A program made the position numbers and the translations under genes. Shown one piece after another: positions 16,375 through 23,657 of a stretch of DNA of 32,347 nt. The DNA is from Clostridia bacterium. Lineage in GTDB: Bacteria > Bacillota > Clostridia > Oscillospirales > Acutalibacteraceae. The notes under the pieces were generated by a model that searched no databases, was not told where the DNA came from, and saw nothing but the letters and a program-made list of their open reading frames with translations. Position 1 is the first letter of the stretch, and each line of letters opens with the position of its first letter. The stretch lies in NCBI GenBank assembly GCA_017936615.1, contig JAGBFF010000078.1, positions 1-32,347 of the forward strand, read 5' to 3'.

Positions 16375-16491
16375 TTAGGGGTCTTTTTTGTGCTGTCCGC
16401 ACAATTTGGACCTGTGCAATCCTACAATAGGGGGCTTTTGTCTATTGTCCGTTTTTACTGGACCTGTTCAGTAGCAGATCGGTCTTTTTTG
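16370..16491. repeat. Degenerate 51-bp tandem repeat, about 2.4 copies
   Basis: Copy one starts at 16370 (CCTACTTAGGGG), copy two at 16421 (CCTACAATAGGGG). Within each, TGTCCG, seven variable bases and TGGACCTGTKCA occur at 16394-16418 and 16446-16470. GGTCTTTTTTG at 16379-16389 recurs at 16481-16491, exactly 102 bases away, marking a partial third copy. Each unit holds two dyads, CCTA/TAGG and GTCC/GGAC, so each could fold into two small hairpins. Together with the remnant at 15975-16374, this fills the 548-base space between the CapA gene and darA; no other gene is seen there. Confidence 0.6.
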
Positions 16492-16511
16492 ATAAAAAGC
16501 ATTATTGCGTT

Positions 16512-16838
16512 TTACATTTTTTCAAAGCTGTCGACGCTGAGTACGAACACCGTGGCGCCCTTGACCTCGGTTTCCACCTGTCGGTCGTCGGAAGCAAGTC
16601 CGCGACCGTAGGAGGCACTGGTCGGCACTTTTTTGATGCGGGTGAAGCTTTCATTGCGAATGATGTCGCAAGCGGTCTGTACCGTATCCTCCTCGGCACC
16701 GATCAGCAGGGTCGTGTTTCCTGCGTGCAGAAATCCGCCGGTGGTGGAAAGCTTGGTGATCGTAAACCCCTTCTCGGTGAGCGAAGCGGCAACGCTGGCG
16801 GCGTCATCGTTGTTGATAATCGCAAGGATCAGTTTCAT
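16512..16838 (-). CDS. darA: Cyclic-di-AMP receptor, PII-like (DarA/PstA family)
   Basis: A 108-residue PII-like trimeric signal protein that binds c-di-AMP in Bacillota. The family signature is present: TTGGFL at 32-37 and GNTTLLIG at 40-47 in the ligand pocket, and the C-terminal strand GATVFVLSVDSFEKM. Length equals that of characterised DarA. ATG at 16836-16838 with AAAGGAGAAC upstream. It is the third gene of a leftward operon behind an ABC exporter and a DUF1854 protein, with 15-base spacing, which suggests that it reports c-di-AMP status to that transporter; this link is inference. In Bacillus the partner of DarA is unknown. Confidence 0.92.
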   Translation of the reverse strand: MKLILAIINNDDAASVAASLTEKGFTITKLSTTGGFLHAGNTTLLIGAEEDTVQTACDIIRNESFTRIKKVPTSASYGRGLASDDRQVETEVKGATVFVLSVDSFEKM

Positions 16839-16853
16839 AGTATCGTTCTCCTT

Positions 16854-17339
16854 TTACAGTAATAAAGCATCTCGGCTTTTGCGGTCAAGCAAGGTGTAGT
16901 CGGGTACTTCATAGCGGTTATCACTGGTGTCACGTATCAGCACGCGGTTATCAAACAACACTTTGATGTCGTGTGCACGGCTCTGCAGCTTGAACGAGCA
17001 CGTGCCACGATCGGTCACGGCAAGAAGTTCGATGCCGGAAGGCTTGGCTTCTACTTTTTCGATCGAATGAATGCGGGGGATGAGGTAGTATTCCTCCAAT
17101 GCTTCACGCACGGCGGCGGCGCTCTCCGGCATAAGAGTGGCAACATCTCGTATAACTGCCAACTCGTGGCCGTCTTCGTCGAGTAGGGTGATGTAGCGAT
17201 CGCCGCCGGTGGTGGGAAAGAGCCGTCTGGCTTCGACGTTTTCAAACCGTTCGCCGGAATAGAGCTCTACATCCAAATGGAAATCGCCCTCACGCTTGGT
17301 AAAGCGAGCGTTGTCATGTTCAATATAGATACGTTCCAT
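16854..17339 (-). CDS. DUF1854 family protein
   Basis: A 161-residue soluble protein matching the DUF1854 family, recognisable from the mid segment ITLLDEDGHELAVIRDVATL, the helix EEYYLIPRIHSIEKVE, and the end YTLLDRKSRDALLL. The function is unknown; in proteobacteria members accompany ABC transporters of the cyanophycin type, always next to an ABC gene. Here too the ABC exporter gene lies 9 bases upstream and darA 15 bases downstream. No signal peptide or cysteines of note. The beta-rich layout suggests a binding or adaptor module for the exporter. Confidence 0.82.
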   Translation of the reverse strand: MERIYIEHDNARFTKREGDFHLDVELYSGERFENVEARRLFPTTGGDRYITLLDEDGHELAVIRDVATLMPESAAAVREALEEYYLIPRIHSIEKVEAKPSGIELLAVTDRGTCSFKLQSRAHDIKVLFDNRVLIRDTSDNRYEVPDYTLLDRKSRDALLL

Positions 17340-17348
17340 ACTGTCACC

Positions 17349-19583
17349 TCATTCGTCCAAATCGATCTCGTCGCGTCCGCTGCTGTTTTGGATCTGTATC
17401 AGGCGGTAGTACTTACCCTTCTGTGCCAACAACTCTTCGGGTGTGCCGCATTCGATGATGCGTCCTTTCTCCACCACCACGATCTTGTTGGCTTTACGCA
17501 GCGTGGACAAACGGTGTGCGATCATCAGGGTGGTACGCCCGTGGATCAAGCGCTCGATAGCCCCTTGGATCAGATGCTCGGTCTCGCTGTCGACCGAAGC
17601 GGTCGCTTCGTCAAACACCAGCATCGAGGGGTTTTTCAGCACGGCACGAGCAATGGACAAGCGCTGACGCTCACCGCCGGAAAGACCGGTGCCGCGTTCA
17701 CCGAGAACGGTGTCGTATGCATCGGGCAGACGCACGATAAAATCGTGGGCATTGGCGACGTCGGCGGCGTGCATCACAGCCTCAACGGGGGCGTCGGGAT
17801 CGGAGATGGCGATGTTGCGATACACGGTGTCATGGAACATCAGCGGCTCTTGCTGCACAAAGCCGATGCGGGAGCGGTAATATTCCAGATCGATCTGGCG
17901 AATATCGATGCCGTCCACTAAAATCTCGCCGTCATAATGATCGTAAAAACGCATCAGCAGATTGATCAGCGTACTCTTTCCCGAGCCGGTCGTGCCGACG
18001 ATACCGACGATGTCGCCCGGTTCGATGACGAGATTGATATTGTCCAGCGTTTTTTTGCTTTTATCGAAGGAGAAGGTTACGTTACGAAACTCAATGCGGC
18101 CCTCCAACGACGCCAATTTGTTACCGCGGCCGAAGTCGTGTTCCGGCTCGGCGTCGAGAATATCCAGGAGGCGTTCCGCAGAGGTGAGTGCCTGCTGATA
18201 GCTGTCGGACAGATTCGCAAAGAAGTTGACGGGGTTGTAGAACATAGAGGCGTACGAGATGAAGGAGACCAGCAAGCCGAGCGTGGTGCCTTGCGAATCA
18301 TCCATGGCCCACAGGCCGCCGACCCACCAGATCAGCAGAGAGCCGCAGGTGACAAAGAAGGTGACGGTATGCGGGAAAATACCAGATGCCATGGCGGCAT
18401 TGCGATCTTCCTTCAGCCATTCGTCGTTGTATTTCATAAACTTGGCAATGGTTCGCTTCTCACCGGTAAAGGACTTGATAACACGGTTGGCGGGCAACGT
18501 GTCCGACATAATGGAGGTGACAGCCGTCCATTTGAGCCACGTGCGCTGATAGACCGGTTTGATCTTTTTGCCGAAAATGCGGGAGCCGATCGCCACGAAC
18601 GGGACGGGGATCAGCGACAGCAGGGTCAGCTTCCAGTTCATCGAGAACATTATGATCATAATACCGATCATCGTAAAGAACTGCACGACGGCATCTTGCG
18701 CCATACGCAGGGTAAAGTTATTCAGCGTCTGCGTATCATTGCTGATACGGGTGAAAATGGAACCGGTGCTGGTTTTATCGTAAAACCGTGCAGGTAAATA
18801 CTGGGCTTTTCGATAAATGTCGTTGCGCATATCGGTCAAAAAACGGTCGCCGGCAATACGCATATAGAAGGTGCGGAACGTACCGCTGAGATTCTGCAGG
18901 AAATAGACGCACAACAGCGTGACGACCAGCACGATCAGTATTCCCTCATCACGGTTGGGGATGACGTCGTCGACCAGCGTTTTGGTGATATACGGCGGTA
19001 CCAACGCCATGGCTGTGGTGAACATCGACAGGAAAATGCACAGCAGCAGTAACCATTTCTGCGGTGCCATATACTCCCACAGTCGTTTTAGGAGATGTCC
19101 TTTGCTCATGCAGTTGACGCATTCGGCGCCGGGACGAAGCAAAACACGGCCGCACTTCGGGCATACGGCACGCTCCTTGTCCAGTGCAATACGAACGTGC
19201 TCCAAAGCCTCGTTGAGATCGTCATTCTTGATGACAGCCTGCAGATACGCCGCCGCCGCTTCCAGAATGACTACGGTCACAAAGGTACAGCGGAAGATGT
19301 TGCGGTGGTTGAGGCGCAGCACGGCGTTGCCGTACAGGCGGCTGACCTTGGTGTGGTGAACCTCCGACAGTGCTAAAGAAAAAACCTCATCGGTTGCATC
19401 TTCTGTCACGCAAAGTACACGGCGGTCGGTAATGACCAGCGCCGTGTTGCCATAGGTTGCATTGAGCAGAAGATCGCCGATGAGGATGATCTTTGATTCT
19501 TCGTCGGGGTTGACCGCCGCCTCAATACGAGGAAGCAGTGCATTGGGGATAGGCTTGTTACAAAGTGCCTTGTCAATCGTCAT
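17349..19583 (-). CDS. ABC exporter (permease-ATPase) with extra N-terminal domain and zinc ribbon
   Basis: A 744-residue half-transporter with unusual architecture. Residues 1-135 form a soluble domain with the look of a PH-like fold (ALVITDRRVLCVTEDATDEVFSL style strand-and-turn pattern), followed by a zinc ribbon with C141, C144, C155 and C158 (CPKC, then CVNC). A type-I exporter membrane domain occupies about 170-440 with five to six hydrophobic segments. The ATPase has Walker A GTTGSGKST at 530-538, signature LSGGERQ at 634-640, Walker B SMLVFDEA at 653-660 and H-loop H690, all intact. It should act as a homodimer. First gene of the operon with DUF1854 and darA. ATG at 19583 with AAAGGTGTGAG upstream, partly in a hairpin. 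Substrate unknown; multidrug- or lipid-type exporters are the nearest relatives. Confidence 0.92.
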   Translation of the reverse strand: MTIDKALCNKPIPNALLPRIEAAVNPDEESKIILIGDLLLNATYGNTALVITDRRVLCVTEDATDEVFSLALSEVHHTKVSRLYGNAVLRLNHRNIFRCTFVTVVILEAAAAYLQAVIKNDDLNEALEHVRIALDKERAVCPKCGRVLLRPGAECVNCMSKGHLLKRLWEYMAPQKWLLLLCIFLSMFTTAMALVPPYITKTLVDDVIPNRDEGILIVLVVTLLCVYFLQNLSGTFRTFYMRIAGDRFLTDMRNDIYRKAQYLPARFYDKTSTGSIFTRISNDTQTLNNFTLRMAQDAVVQFFTMIGIMIIMFSMNWKLTLLSLIPVPFVAIGSRIFGKKIKPVYQRTWLKWTAVTSIMSDTLPANRVIKSFTGEKRTIAKFMKYNDEWLKEDRNAAMASGIFPHTVTFFVTCGSLLIWWVGGLWAMDDSQGTTLGLLVSFISYASMFYNPVNFFANLSDSYQQALTSAERLLDILDAEPEHDFGRGNKLASLEGRIEFRNVTFSFDKSKKTLDNINLVIEPGDIVGIVGTTGSGKSTLINLLMRFYDHYDGEILVDGIDIRQIDLEYYRSRIGFVQQEPLMFHDTVYRNIAISDPDAPVEAVMHAADVANAHDFIVRLPDAYDTVLGERGTGLSGGERQRLSIARAVLKNPSMLVFDEATASVDSETEHLIQGAIERLIHGRTTLMIAHRLSTLRKANKIVVVEKGRIIECGTPEELLAQKGKYYRLIQIQNSSGRDEIDLDE

Positions 19584-19591
19584 AATGACTC

Positions 19592-19617
19592 ACACCTTTC
19601 ATATGTGAAACGGGTGT
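19592..19617 (-). promoter_or_regulatory. Hairpin enclosing the ribosome binding site of the ABC exporter gene
   Basis: In the leftward transcript ACACC and TTTCA pair with TGAAA and GGTGT to form a 10-bp stem with a 2-base bulge and a 4-base loop. The GGTGT arm is part of the Shine-Dalgarno sequence, so folding would hide it. Could be a translational switch or a dyad operator. Confidence 0.4.
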
Positions 19618-19692
19618 ATTGGTTTTGACAAGCACTTTTTAGCATATTTACGTAAAAAAAGCAATACTTTTTCGCAAAAAAATCAAAAAATT

Positions 19693-20190
19693 TTATGCAC
19701 CGCCGGTGCTGCCGAAGCCGCCGTTTCTTACGGCGGTCACCTCGTCATCCTCGGTGATGCCGAACGGCAGGAAAATGCCCTGCGCGAAGCCGTCACCGGC
19801 CTTCAGGGACAGCGTCTTGTTTTCGGTGTTGGTATTCGTTACCTTGATGAGAATATGGCCTTCGTTATCGGAGTAATAATAGTCGCTGTCTATGATGCCG
19901 ACCGTATTGTTGAGCTGCAGCCGATACTTAAACCCCAAGCCGCTGCGTGGGAAGATCTGCAGTACCCAACCGTCCGCCATGCAGGCGCGGATACCGGTAG
20001 GGATCTTGACGGTTTCACCGGGGGCGAGGGTCAGATCGCAGGGAATACGGAAATCGTATCCTGCGGAGCCGGCGGTAGCGCGGGTGGGAAGCGGTGGCAG
20101 CATTGGGACGGGGATGCTGCCGAAGGCGTCCTCCCAGTCGGCGGCAAAGCGTGCGGAAGAGACGTGTTCAAAACGGGCGATACGATTCAT
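19693..20190 (-). CDS. dut: dUTP diphosphatase
   Basis: Hydrolyses dUTP to dUMP, keeping uracil out of DNA. The 165-residue trimeric-type enzyme has all five motifs: I AGSAGYD at 40-46, II PRSG at 81-84, III NTVGIIDSDY at 95-104, IV GDGFAQGIF at 132-140 and V RNGGFGSTG at 155-163. It has a 35-residue N-terminal extension (starts MNRIARFEHVSSARF) compared with the common 145-residue form. ATG at 20188-20190 with TGGAGG upstream. Leftward, divergent from the phosphopantetheinyl transferase gene, whose promoter overlaps its leader. Confidence 0.94.
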   Translation of the reverse strand: MNRIARFEHVSSARFAADWEDAFGSIPVPMLPPLPTRATAGSAGYDFRIPCDLTLAPGETVKIPTGIRACMADGWVLQIFPRSGLGFKYRLQLNNTVGIIDSDYYYSDNEGHILIKVTNTNTENKTLSLKAGDGFAQGIFLPFGITEDDEVTAVRNGGFGSTGGA

Positions 20191-20208
20191 AATTTTACAA
20201 CCTCCAAC

Positions 20209-20237
20209 TGGACAAAATGGGGGAATTGCGGTATACT
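20209..20237 (+). promoter_or_regulatory. Promoter of the phosphopantetheinyl transferase gene
   Basis: TGGACA (20209-20214) and TATACT (20232-20237) with a 17-base spacer. Downstream CCTATC/GATAGG (20241-20246, 20251-20256) forms a small hairpin just before the ribosome binding site. Confidence 0.75.
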
Positions 20238-20266
20238 TGACCTATCAACGGATAGGAGGGGCGGAT

Positions 20267-20920
20267 ATGGTGATCGTCGTTGCGTTACATACCGATGCAG
20301 TACGCGAGCCGTCGGCGTTTGCAGCGGGACTTGCTGTCGTATCGACAGACAGGAAAGAACGTGTGTTGTCTTTCAAACGCTCGGACGATCGGCGGCTCAG
20401 CCTCTGTGCCGGGTTGGCGCTGGGGGCGTGTTTGAATACGGTCGGGTTGTCCGCCGATACGGAGATCATCCGTACCGAACACGGCAAACCGGTGCTCCGC
20501 GATCATCCGCAGTGGCAGTTCAGTCTGTCGCACAGCGGCGAGTATGCGGTATGTGCCTTGGCAGATGCTCCGATCGGCATTGACGTTCAGGAACGGCGTT
20601 CTGTTGATGCGCTGTCGCTTGCAGAACGCTTTTTTTCACCGATGGAAACGGAGCTTCTGCGTTTGTTGCCGGAAACGGAGCGGAGCAGCGCCTTTTTTCG
20701 CCTGTGGACAGCGAAGGAGAGCATCCTGAAAGCGCAAGGGAGCGGTTTGACGGGCGGTTTGGCCCGCGTGCCGGTCGTGTATGGCGACGAGCTGAAAGCA
20801 CTGCCGTGGCGATTAAAAGAATACCCGTTGCCCGGCTATGCGCTGACCGCGTGCGGTACGGATGTATTTCCCGATTTGTTCACCGTTATTTCTTCTTTCG
20901 ATAGCGTTCTTCTTCACTGA
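20267..20920 (+). CDS. Sfp-type 4'-phosphopantetheinyl transferase
   Basis: Transfers phosphopantetheine from CoA to a serine of carrier proteins. The 217-residue protein has FSLSHSG at 85-91, the magnesium-binding IGIDVQ at 103-108 and WTAKES at 147-152, all signature motifs of the Sfp/EntD class. The ATG at 20267 has GGAGGGGC upstream; a longer open frame to the left is antisense to dut and is not used. No polyketide, peptide or fatty-acid synthase gene is nearby, so the target carrier protein is unknown. Its last 35 bases overlap the 3' end of queH on the opposite strand. Confidence 0.9.
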   Translation: MVIVVALHTDAVREPSAFAAGLAVVSTDRKERVLSFKRSDDRRLSLCAGLALGACLNTVGLSADTEIIRTEHGKPVLRDHPQWQFSLSHSGEYAVCALADAPIGIDVQERRSVDALSLAERFFSPMETELLRLLPETERSSAFFRLWTAKESILKAQGSGLTGGLARVPVVYGDELKALPWRLKEYPLPGYALTACGTDVFPDLFTVISSFDSVLLH

Positions 20921-21422
20921 ACACACAGCCGCAATACTTTTGCATATACATTTCGCTTTCACGAGCTTGTTGCTGCCCCTCACGAAAATAGGGGCGAAAA
21001 TCGCGGTAAAGGAACTGAACGCCGTGGTTCGCCGCTGCTTCTTCGGCGGTGCGGACGAGCAGCTCGTGGTTTTGATACGGGCTGATAAGCAGCGTGGTGG
21101 TGAATTGAGAAAATCCTTCCTCCGCGGCGCGGCGAGCGGTCTCCTCCATACGCAGGCGGTAGCAAGTCTCACACCGATCCTCCAGATCGGGATAGATCGC
21201 CCGCACGAAGGAGCGCAGTCCGTATTCATCGTTGACAAGCAGCTTCATACCGATGGAGGCGGCATACTCCTGTAGTGTGGTCTTGCGGCTGCGGTACTCG
21301 GTATAGGGATGGATGTTGGGATTGTACCAATATCCCGTTGGCTCGATACCCTCGGCACGCAGCGTTTCGATGCAGCGGATGGAGCAGGGGGCGCAGCAGA
21401 TATGAAGCAGGCAATCCGACAC
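20886..21422 (-). CDS. queH: Epoxyqueuosine reductase QueH
   Basis: Performs the last step of queuosine synthesis for tRNA, converting epoxyqueuosine to queuosine; QueH (former DUF208) is the non-cobalamin counterpart of QueG. Within about 178 residues the family cysteines are visible: HICCAPCS near the N-terminus, CETCYRLRMEETA, and KYCGC near the end, which bind an iron-sulfur cluster and iron. The GTG at 21420-21422 is preferred because GGAGGTG is 6-7 bases upstream; the GTG at 21431 lies inside that binding site. Leftward, divergent from pyrH and overlapping the transferase gene at its 3' end. Confidence 0.93.
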   Translation of the reverse strand: MSDCLLHICCAPCSIRCIETLRAEGIEPTGYWYNPNIHPYTEYRSRKTTLQEYAASIGMKLLVNDEYGLRSFVRAIYPDLEDRCETCYRLRMEETARRAAEEGFSQFTTTLLISPYQNHELLVRTAEEAAANHGVQFLYRDFRPYFREGQQQARESEMYMQKYCGCVFSEEERYRKKK

Positions 21423-21451
21423 GGACGGCACCTCCGATAACGATTTTTTTC

Positions 21452-21460
21452 AGTATAACA
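21452..21460 (-). promoter_or_regulatory. Extended -10 promoter of queH
   Basis: Minus strand reads TGT then TATACT (complement of 21452-21460), an extended -10 element; the -35 region is poor. Confidence 0.5.
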
Positions 21461-21499
21461 CATCTTGCAGAAAAATACCAGCGAATTTTCGGTTTACTC

Positions 21500-21529
21500 T
21501 TTACAAGTGGTAGTGATTTATAGTAAAAT
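21500..21529 (+). promoter_or_regulatory. Promoter of the pyrH-polC operon
   Basis: TTTACA (21500-21505) and TAAAAT (21524-21529), spacer 18 bases, 38 bases before the pyrH start. Confidence 0.6.
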
Positions 21530-21566
21530 ATAGCGAGAATATGATGCAGAAATGAGAGTGGGAGCA

Positions 21567-22274
21567 ATGGTACCGAAGTATAAACGTATTTTGCTGAAGC
21601 TGAGCGGTGAGGCGTTGTCCGGCGAGCAGGGCTTTGGCCTGAATTTCGATACGGTCAACAGCGTTTGCCGTGCGATCAAGGAGTGCGTTGACGCCGGCGC
21701 GGAGATCGCGATCGTTGTCGGCGGCGGTAACTTCTGGCGCGGCCGTACCAGTGGGGATATGGATCGCACCCGAGCCGACCATATGGGTATGCTGGCGACC
21801 ACCATTAACTCGTTGGCGCTGGCAGATGCGCTGGAGCAGATCGATTGCCCGGTACGTGTGCAGACGGCGATCGCTATGCACGAGATCGCGGAGCCGTACA
21901 TCCGCAACAAGGCGGTTCGCCATCTGGAAAAGGGCCGTGTTGTCGTGTTCGGATGTGGTACCGGTAATCCGTTCTTCTCTACCGACACCGCTTCGGCACT
22001 GCGCGCGTTGGAGATCGAAGCGGATATCATCTTCAAAGCCAGCATGGTGGATGGTGTGTATGACAGCGATCCCAAAAGGAATCCCAATGCAGTCAAGTTC
22101 GATACGCTGTCCTTTATGGACGTGCTCAATCGCGACCTGAAGGTGATGGATTCCACCGCTGCCAGCCTGTGCAACGATAACAATCTGCCGATTCTCGTGT
22201 TTAATCTGCAGCAGCCGGAAAATATCGTTCGTGCTGTTGCCGGCGAAAATATCGGTACAATCGTACATTCATAA
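21567..22274 (+). CDS. pyrH: Uridylate kinase (UMP kinase)
   Basis: Phosphorylates UMP to UDP; bacterial hexameric type of the amino-acid-kinase fold. The 235 residues show KLSGEAL near the N-terminus, GGGNFWRG for the nucleotide site, [16 protein letters not shown] and the DGVYDSDPK segment. The ATG at 21567 is preferred, giving [15 protein letters not shown], which fits the family start; an ATG five codons upstream is open but lacks a binding site. First gene of the long rightward operon; frr begins 12 bases after the stop. rpsB and tsf, often found just upstream, are absent here. Confidence 0.97.
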   Translation: MVPKYKRILLKLSGEALSGEQGFGLNFDTVNSVCRAIKECVDAGAEIAIVVGGGNFWRGRTSGDMDRTRADHMGMLATTINSLALADALEQIDCPVRVQTAIAMHEIAEPYIRNKAVRHLEKGRVVVFGCGTGNPFFSTDTASALRALEIEADIIFKASMVDGVYDSDPKRNPNAVKFDTLSFMDVLNRDLKVMDSTAASLCNDNNLPILVFNLQQPENIVRAVAGENIGTIVHS

Positions 22275-22286
22275 GGAGGAAGCAGT

Positions 22287-22841
22287 ATGCAGCAGATTTT
22301 TCAGACAGCTCAGGACAAAATGGACAAGAGCATCAACGCTCTTATGAGTGAATACAGCACCATCCGTGCCGGTCGCGCGACCCCGGCGGTGCTGGATAAG
22401 ATCTCGGTGGAATATTACGGCTGCCCCACGCCGCTTCAGCAGATGGCGGCGATCTCGGTTCCCGAACCGCGCACCATCCTAATTGCTCCGTGGGATAAAA
22501 GCACGCTGCGTGACATTGAAAAGGCGATTCTTGTTTCGGATCTGGGCCTCAATCCGCAGAATGACGGCAGCACCCTGCGCCTGAATTTTCCTCCGTTGAC
22601 CGAGGAGCGTCGCCGTGAATTGGTGAAAACAGTGTACAAATACGCCGAAGAAGCCAAGGTCGCCGTTCGTTCCATTCGACGTGACGGCTTGGAAAAACTG
22701 AAGGATATGAAGAAAAAGTCCGAGATAACCGAGGACGATATGAAGAATGCCGAGAAGAAGATGCAGGATCTGACCGATAAAGCCTGCAAGGAGATCGACG
22801 GTATTTCCGCCAAAAAAGAAAAAGAGATCATGGAGATCTGA
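22287..22841 (+). CDS. frr: Ribosome recycling factor
   Basis: Acts with EF-G to split post-termination ribosomes. The 184-residue length is exactly typical; visible hallmarks include YSTIRAGRATPAVLD, PWDKS, NDG and RLNFPPLTEERRREL, and the C-terminal three-helix bundle rich in K and E. ATG at 22287 with AAGGAGGAAG upstream. Twelve bases from pyrH, same operon. Confidence 0.98.
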   Translation: MQQIFQTAQDKMDKSINALMSEYSTIRAGRATPAVLDKISVEYYGCPTPLQQMAAISVPEPRTILIAPWDKSTLRDIEKAILVSDLGLNPQNDGSTLRLNFPPLTEERRRELVKTVYKYAEEAKVAVRSIRRDGLEKLKDMKKKSEITEDDMKNAEKKMQDLTDKACKEIDGISAKKEKEIMEI

Positions 22842-22853
22842 GTTGCCAAAGAT

Positions 22854-22889
22854 GACCGGCAGAGGGCTACTTCCGCCGGTCTTGTTCTT
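22854..22889 (+). terminator. Weak hairpin between frr and uppS
   Basis: GACCGGC (22854-22860) pairs with GCCGGTC (22875-22881), followed by a short interrupted T run. May reduce read-through from frr or act as an mRNA processing site; since the genes are otherwise contiguous it cannot be a full stop. Confidence 0.4.
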
Positions 22890-22899
22890 AGGAGGAGCT

Positions 22900-23643
22900 A
22901 TGGGACTGTTTACCAAACGCCAAAAGCAACCCGAACCGACATTTGATGTGGTGCCGGCGCATCTCGGTATCATTATGGACGGCAACGGCCGATGGGCCAA
23001 AAAGCGCGGTCTGCCACGGCAGGCAGGCCACGTGACCGGTGCGCGAGTATTTCGCACCATTGCCAAGCACTGCGAGAAGCGCGGTATCAGCACCGTCACC
23101 TTTTATACGTTTTCCACGGAGAATTGGAAGCGTCCGCCTGAAGAGGTGGAGGCAATTATGAATCTGCTGCGACAGTACCTGAAGGAGTCGCTGGAGGATT
23201 TTAAAAAAGAGAATATCCGCACCCGTTTCATTGGTGACCGTTCGGTGCTGGCGCCCGATATTCAGGAGTTGATGGCAGAAGCGGAAGAGGCGACGGCCCA
23301 CAAGACGGGAATGGTGCTGAATCTGGCGATCAACTACGGCGGTCGTGCAGAGCTGACCACCGCGATGCGCCGCATCGCCGAAGAGGTTCGCGAGGGTGCG
23401 CTGGTGCCTGAGGCGATCGATGAAGATTGCATCACGGAGCGGTTGTATACCGCCGGCCAGCCGGATGTGGATATGATCCTGCGTCCCAGCGGGGAATACC
23501 GCTTATCGAATTTTTTGATCTGGCAATGTGCGTACGCCGAATACGTGTTTGACGAGATTCTGTGGCCGGATTTTACGGTGAAGGATCTTGACCGTGCTTT
23601 AGAGGCGTACGCCGGACGTCACCGCCGTTTTGGCGGCGTTTGA
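22900..23643 (+). CDS. uppS: Undecaprenyl-diphosphate synthase (isoprenyl transferase)
   Basis: Condenses isopentenyl diphosphate units to C55 undecaprenyl diphosphate, the lipid carrier for cell wall synthesis. In the 247 residues the cis-prenyltransferase motifs are complete: IIMDGNGRWAKKRGL, TFSTENWKRP, LNLAINYGGRAE, and RPSGEYRLSNFLIWQ with the C-terminal EILWPDF. The ATG at 22900 has AGGAGGA upstream; an earlier in-frame start would lie in the hairpin. The C5 precursors come from the pathway encoded by dxr and ispG farther along. Confidence 0.97.
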   Translation: MGLFTKRQKQPEPTFDVVPAHLGIIMDGNGRWAKKRGLPRQAGHVTGARVFRTIAKHCEKRGISTVTFYTFSTENWKRPPEEVEAIMNLLRQYLKESLEDFKKENIRTRFIGDRSVLAPDIQELMAEAEEATAHKTGMVLNLAINYGGRAELTTAMRRIAEEVREGALVPEAIDEDCITERLYTAGQPDVDMILRPSGEYRLSNFLIWQCAYAEYVFDEILWPDFTVKDLDRALEAYAGRHRRFGGV

Positions 23644-23657
23644 AAGGAAGTATCACT

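Noticed and set aside
16370-16491. CRISPR array
   Set aside because: The copies are too diverged and too few, the period is 51 bases with no constant repeat of 24-37 bases, and no cas gene is near.
17937-18797. A plus-strand open frame of 286 codons
   Set aside because: Antisense to the ATPase and membrane domains of the ABC exporter; no binding site and no family resemblance.
16854-19583. Cyanophycin export system
   Set aside because: DUF1854 with an ABC exporter recalls that association, but no cyanophycin synthetase or cyanophycinase gene lies in the window and the third gene is a c-di-AMP receptor.
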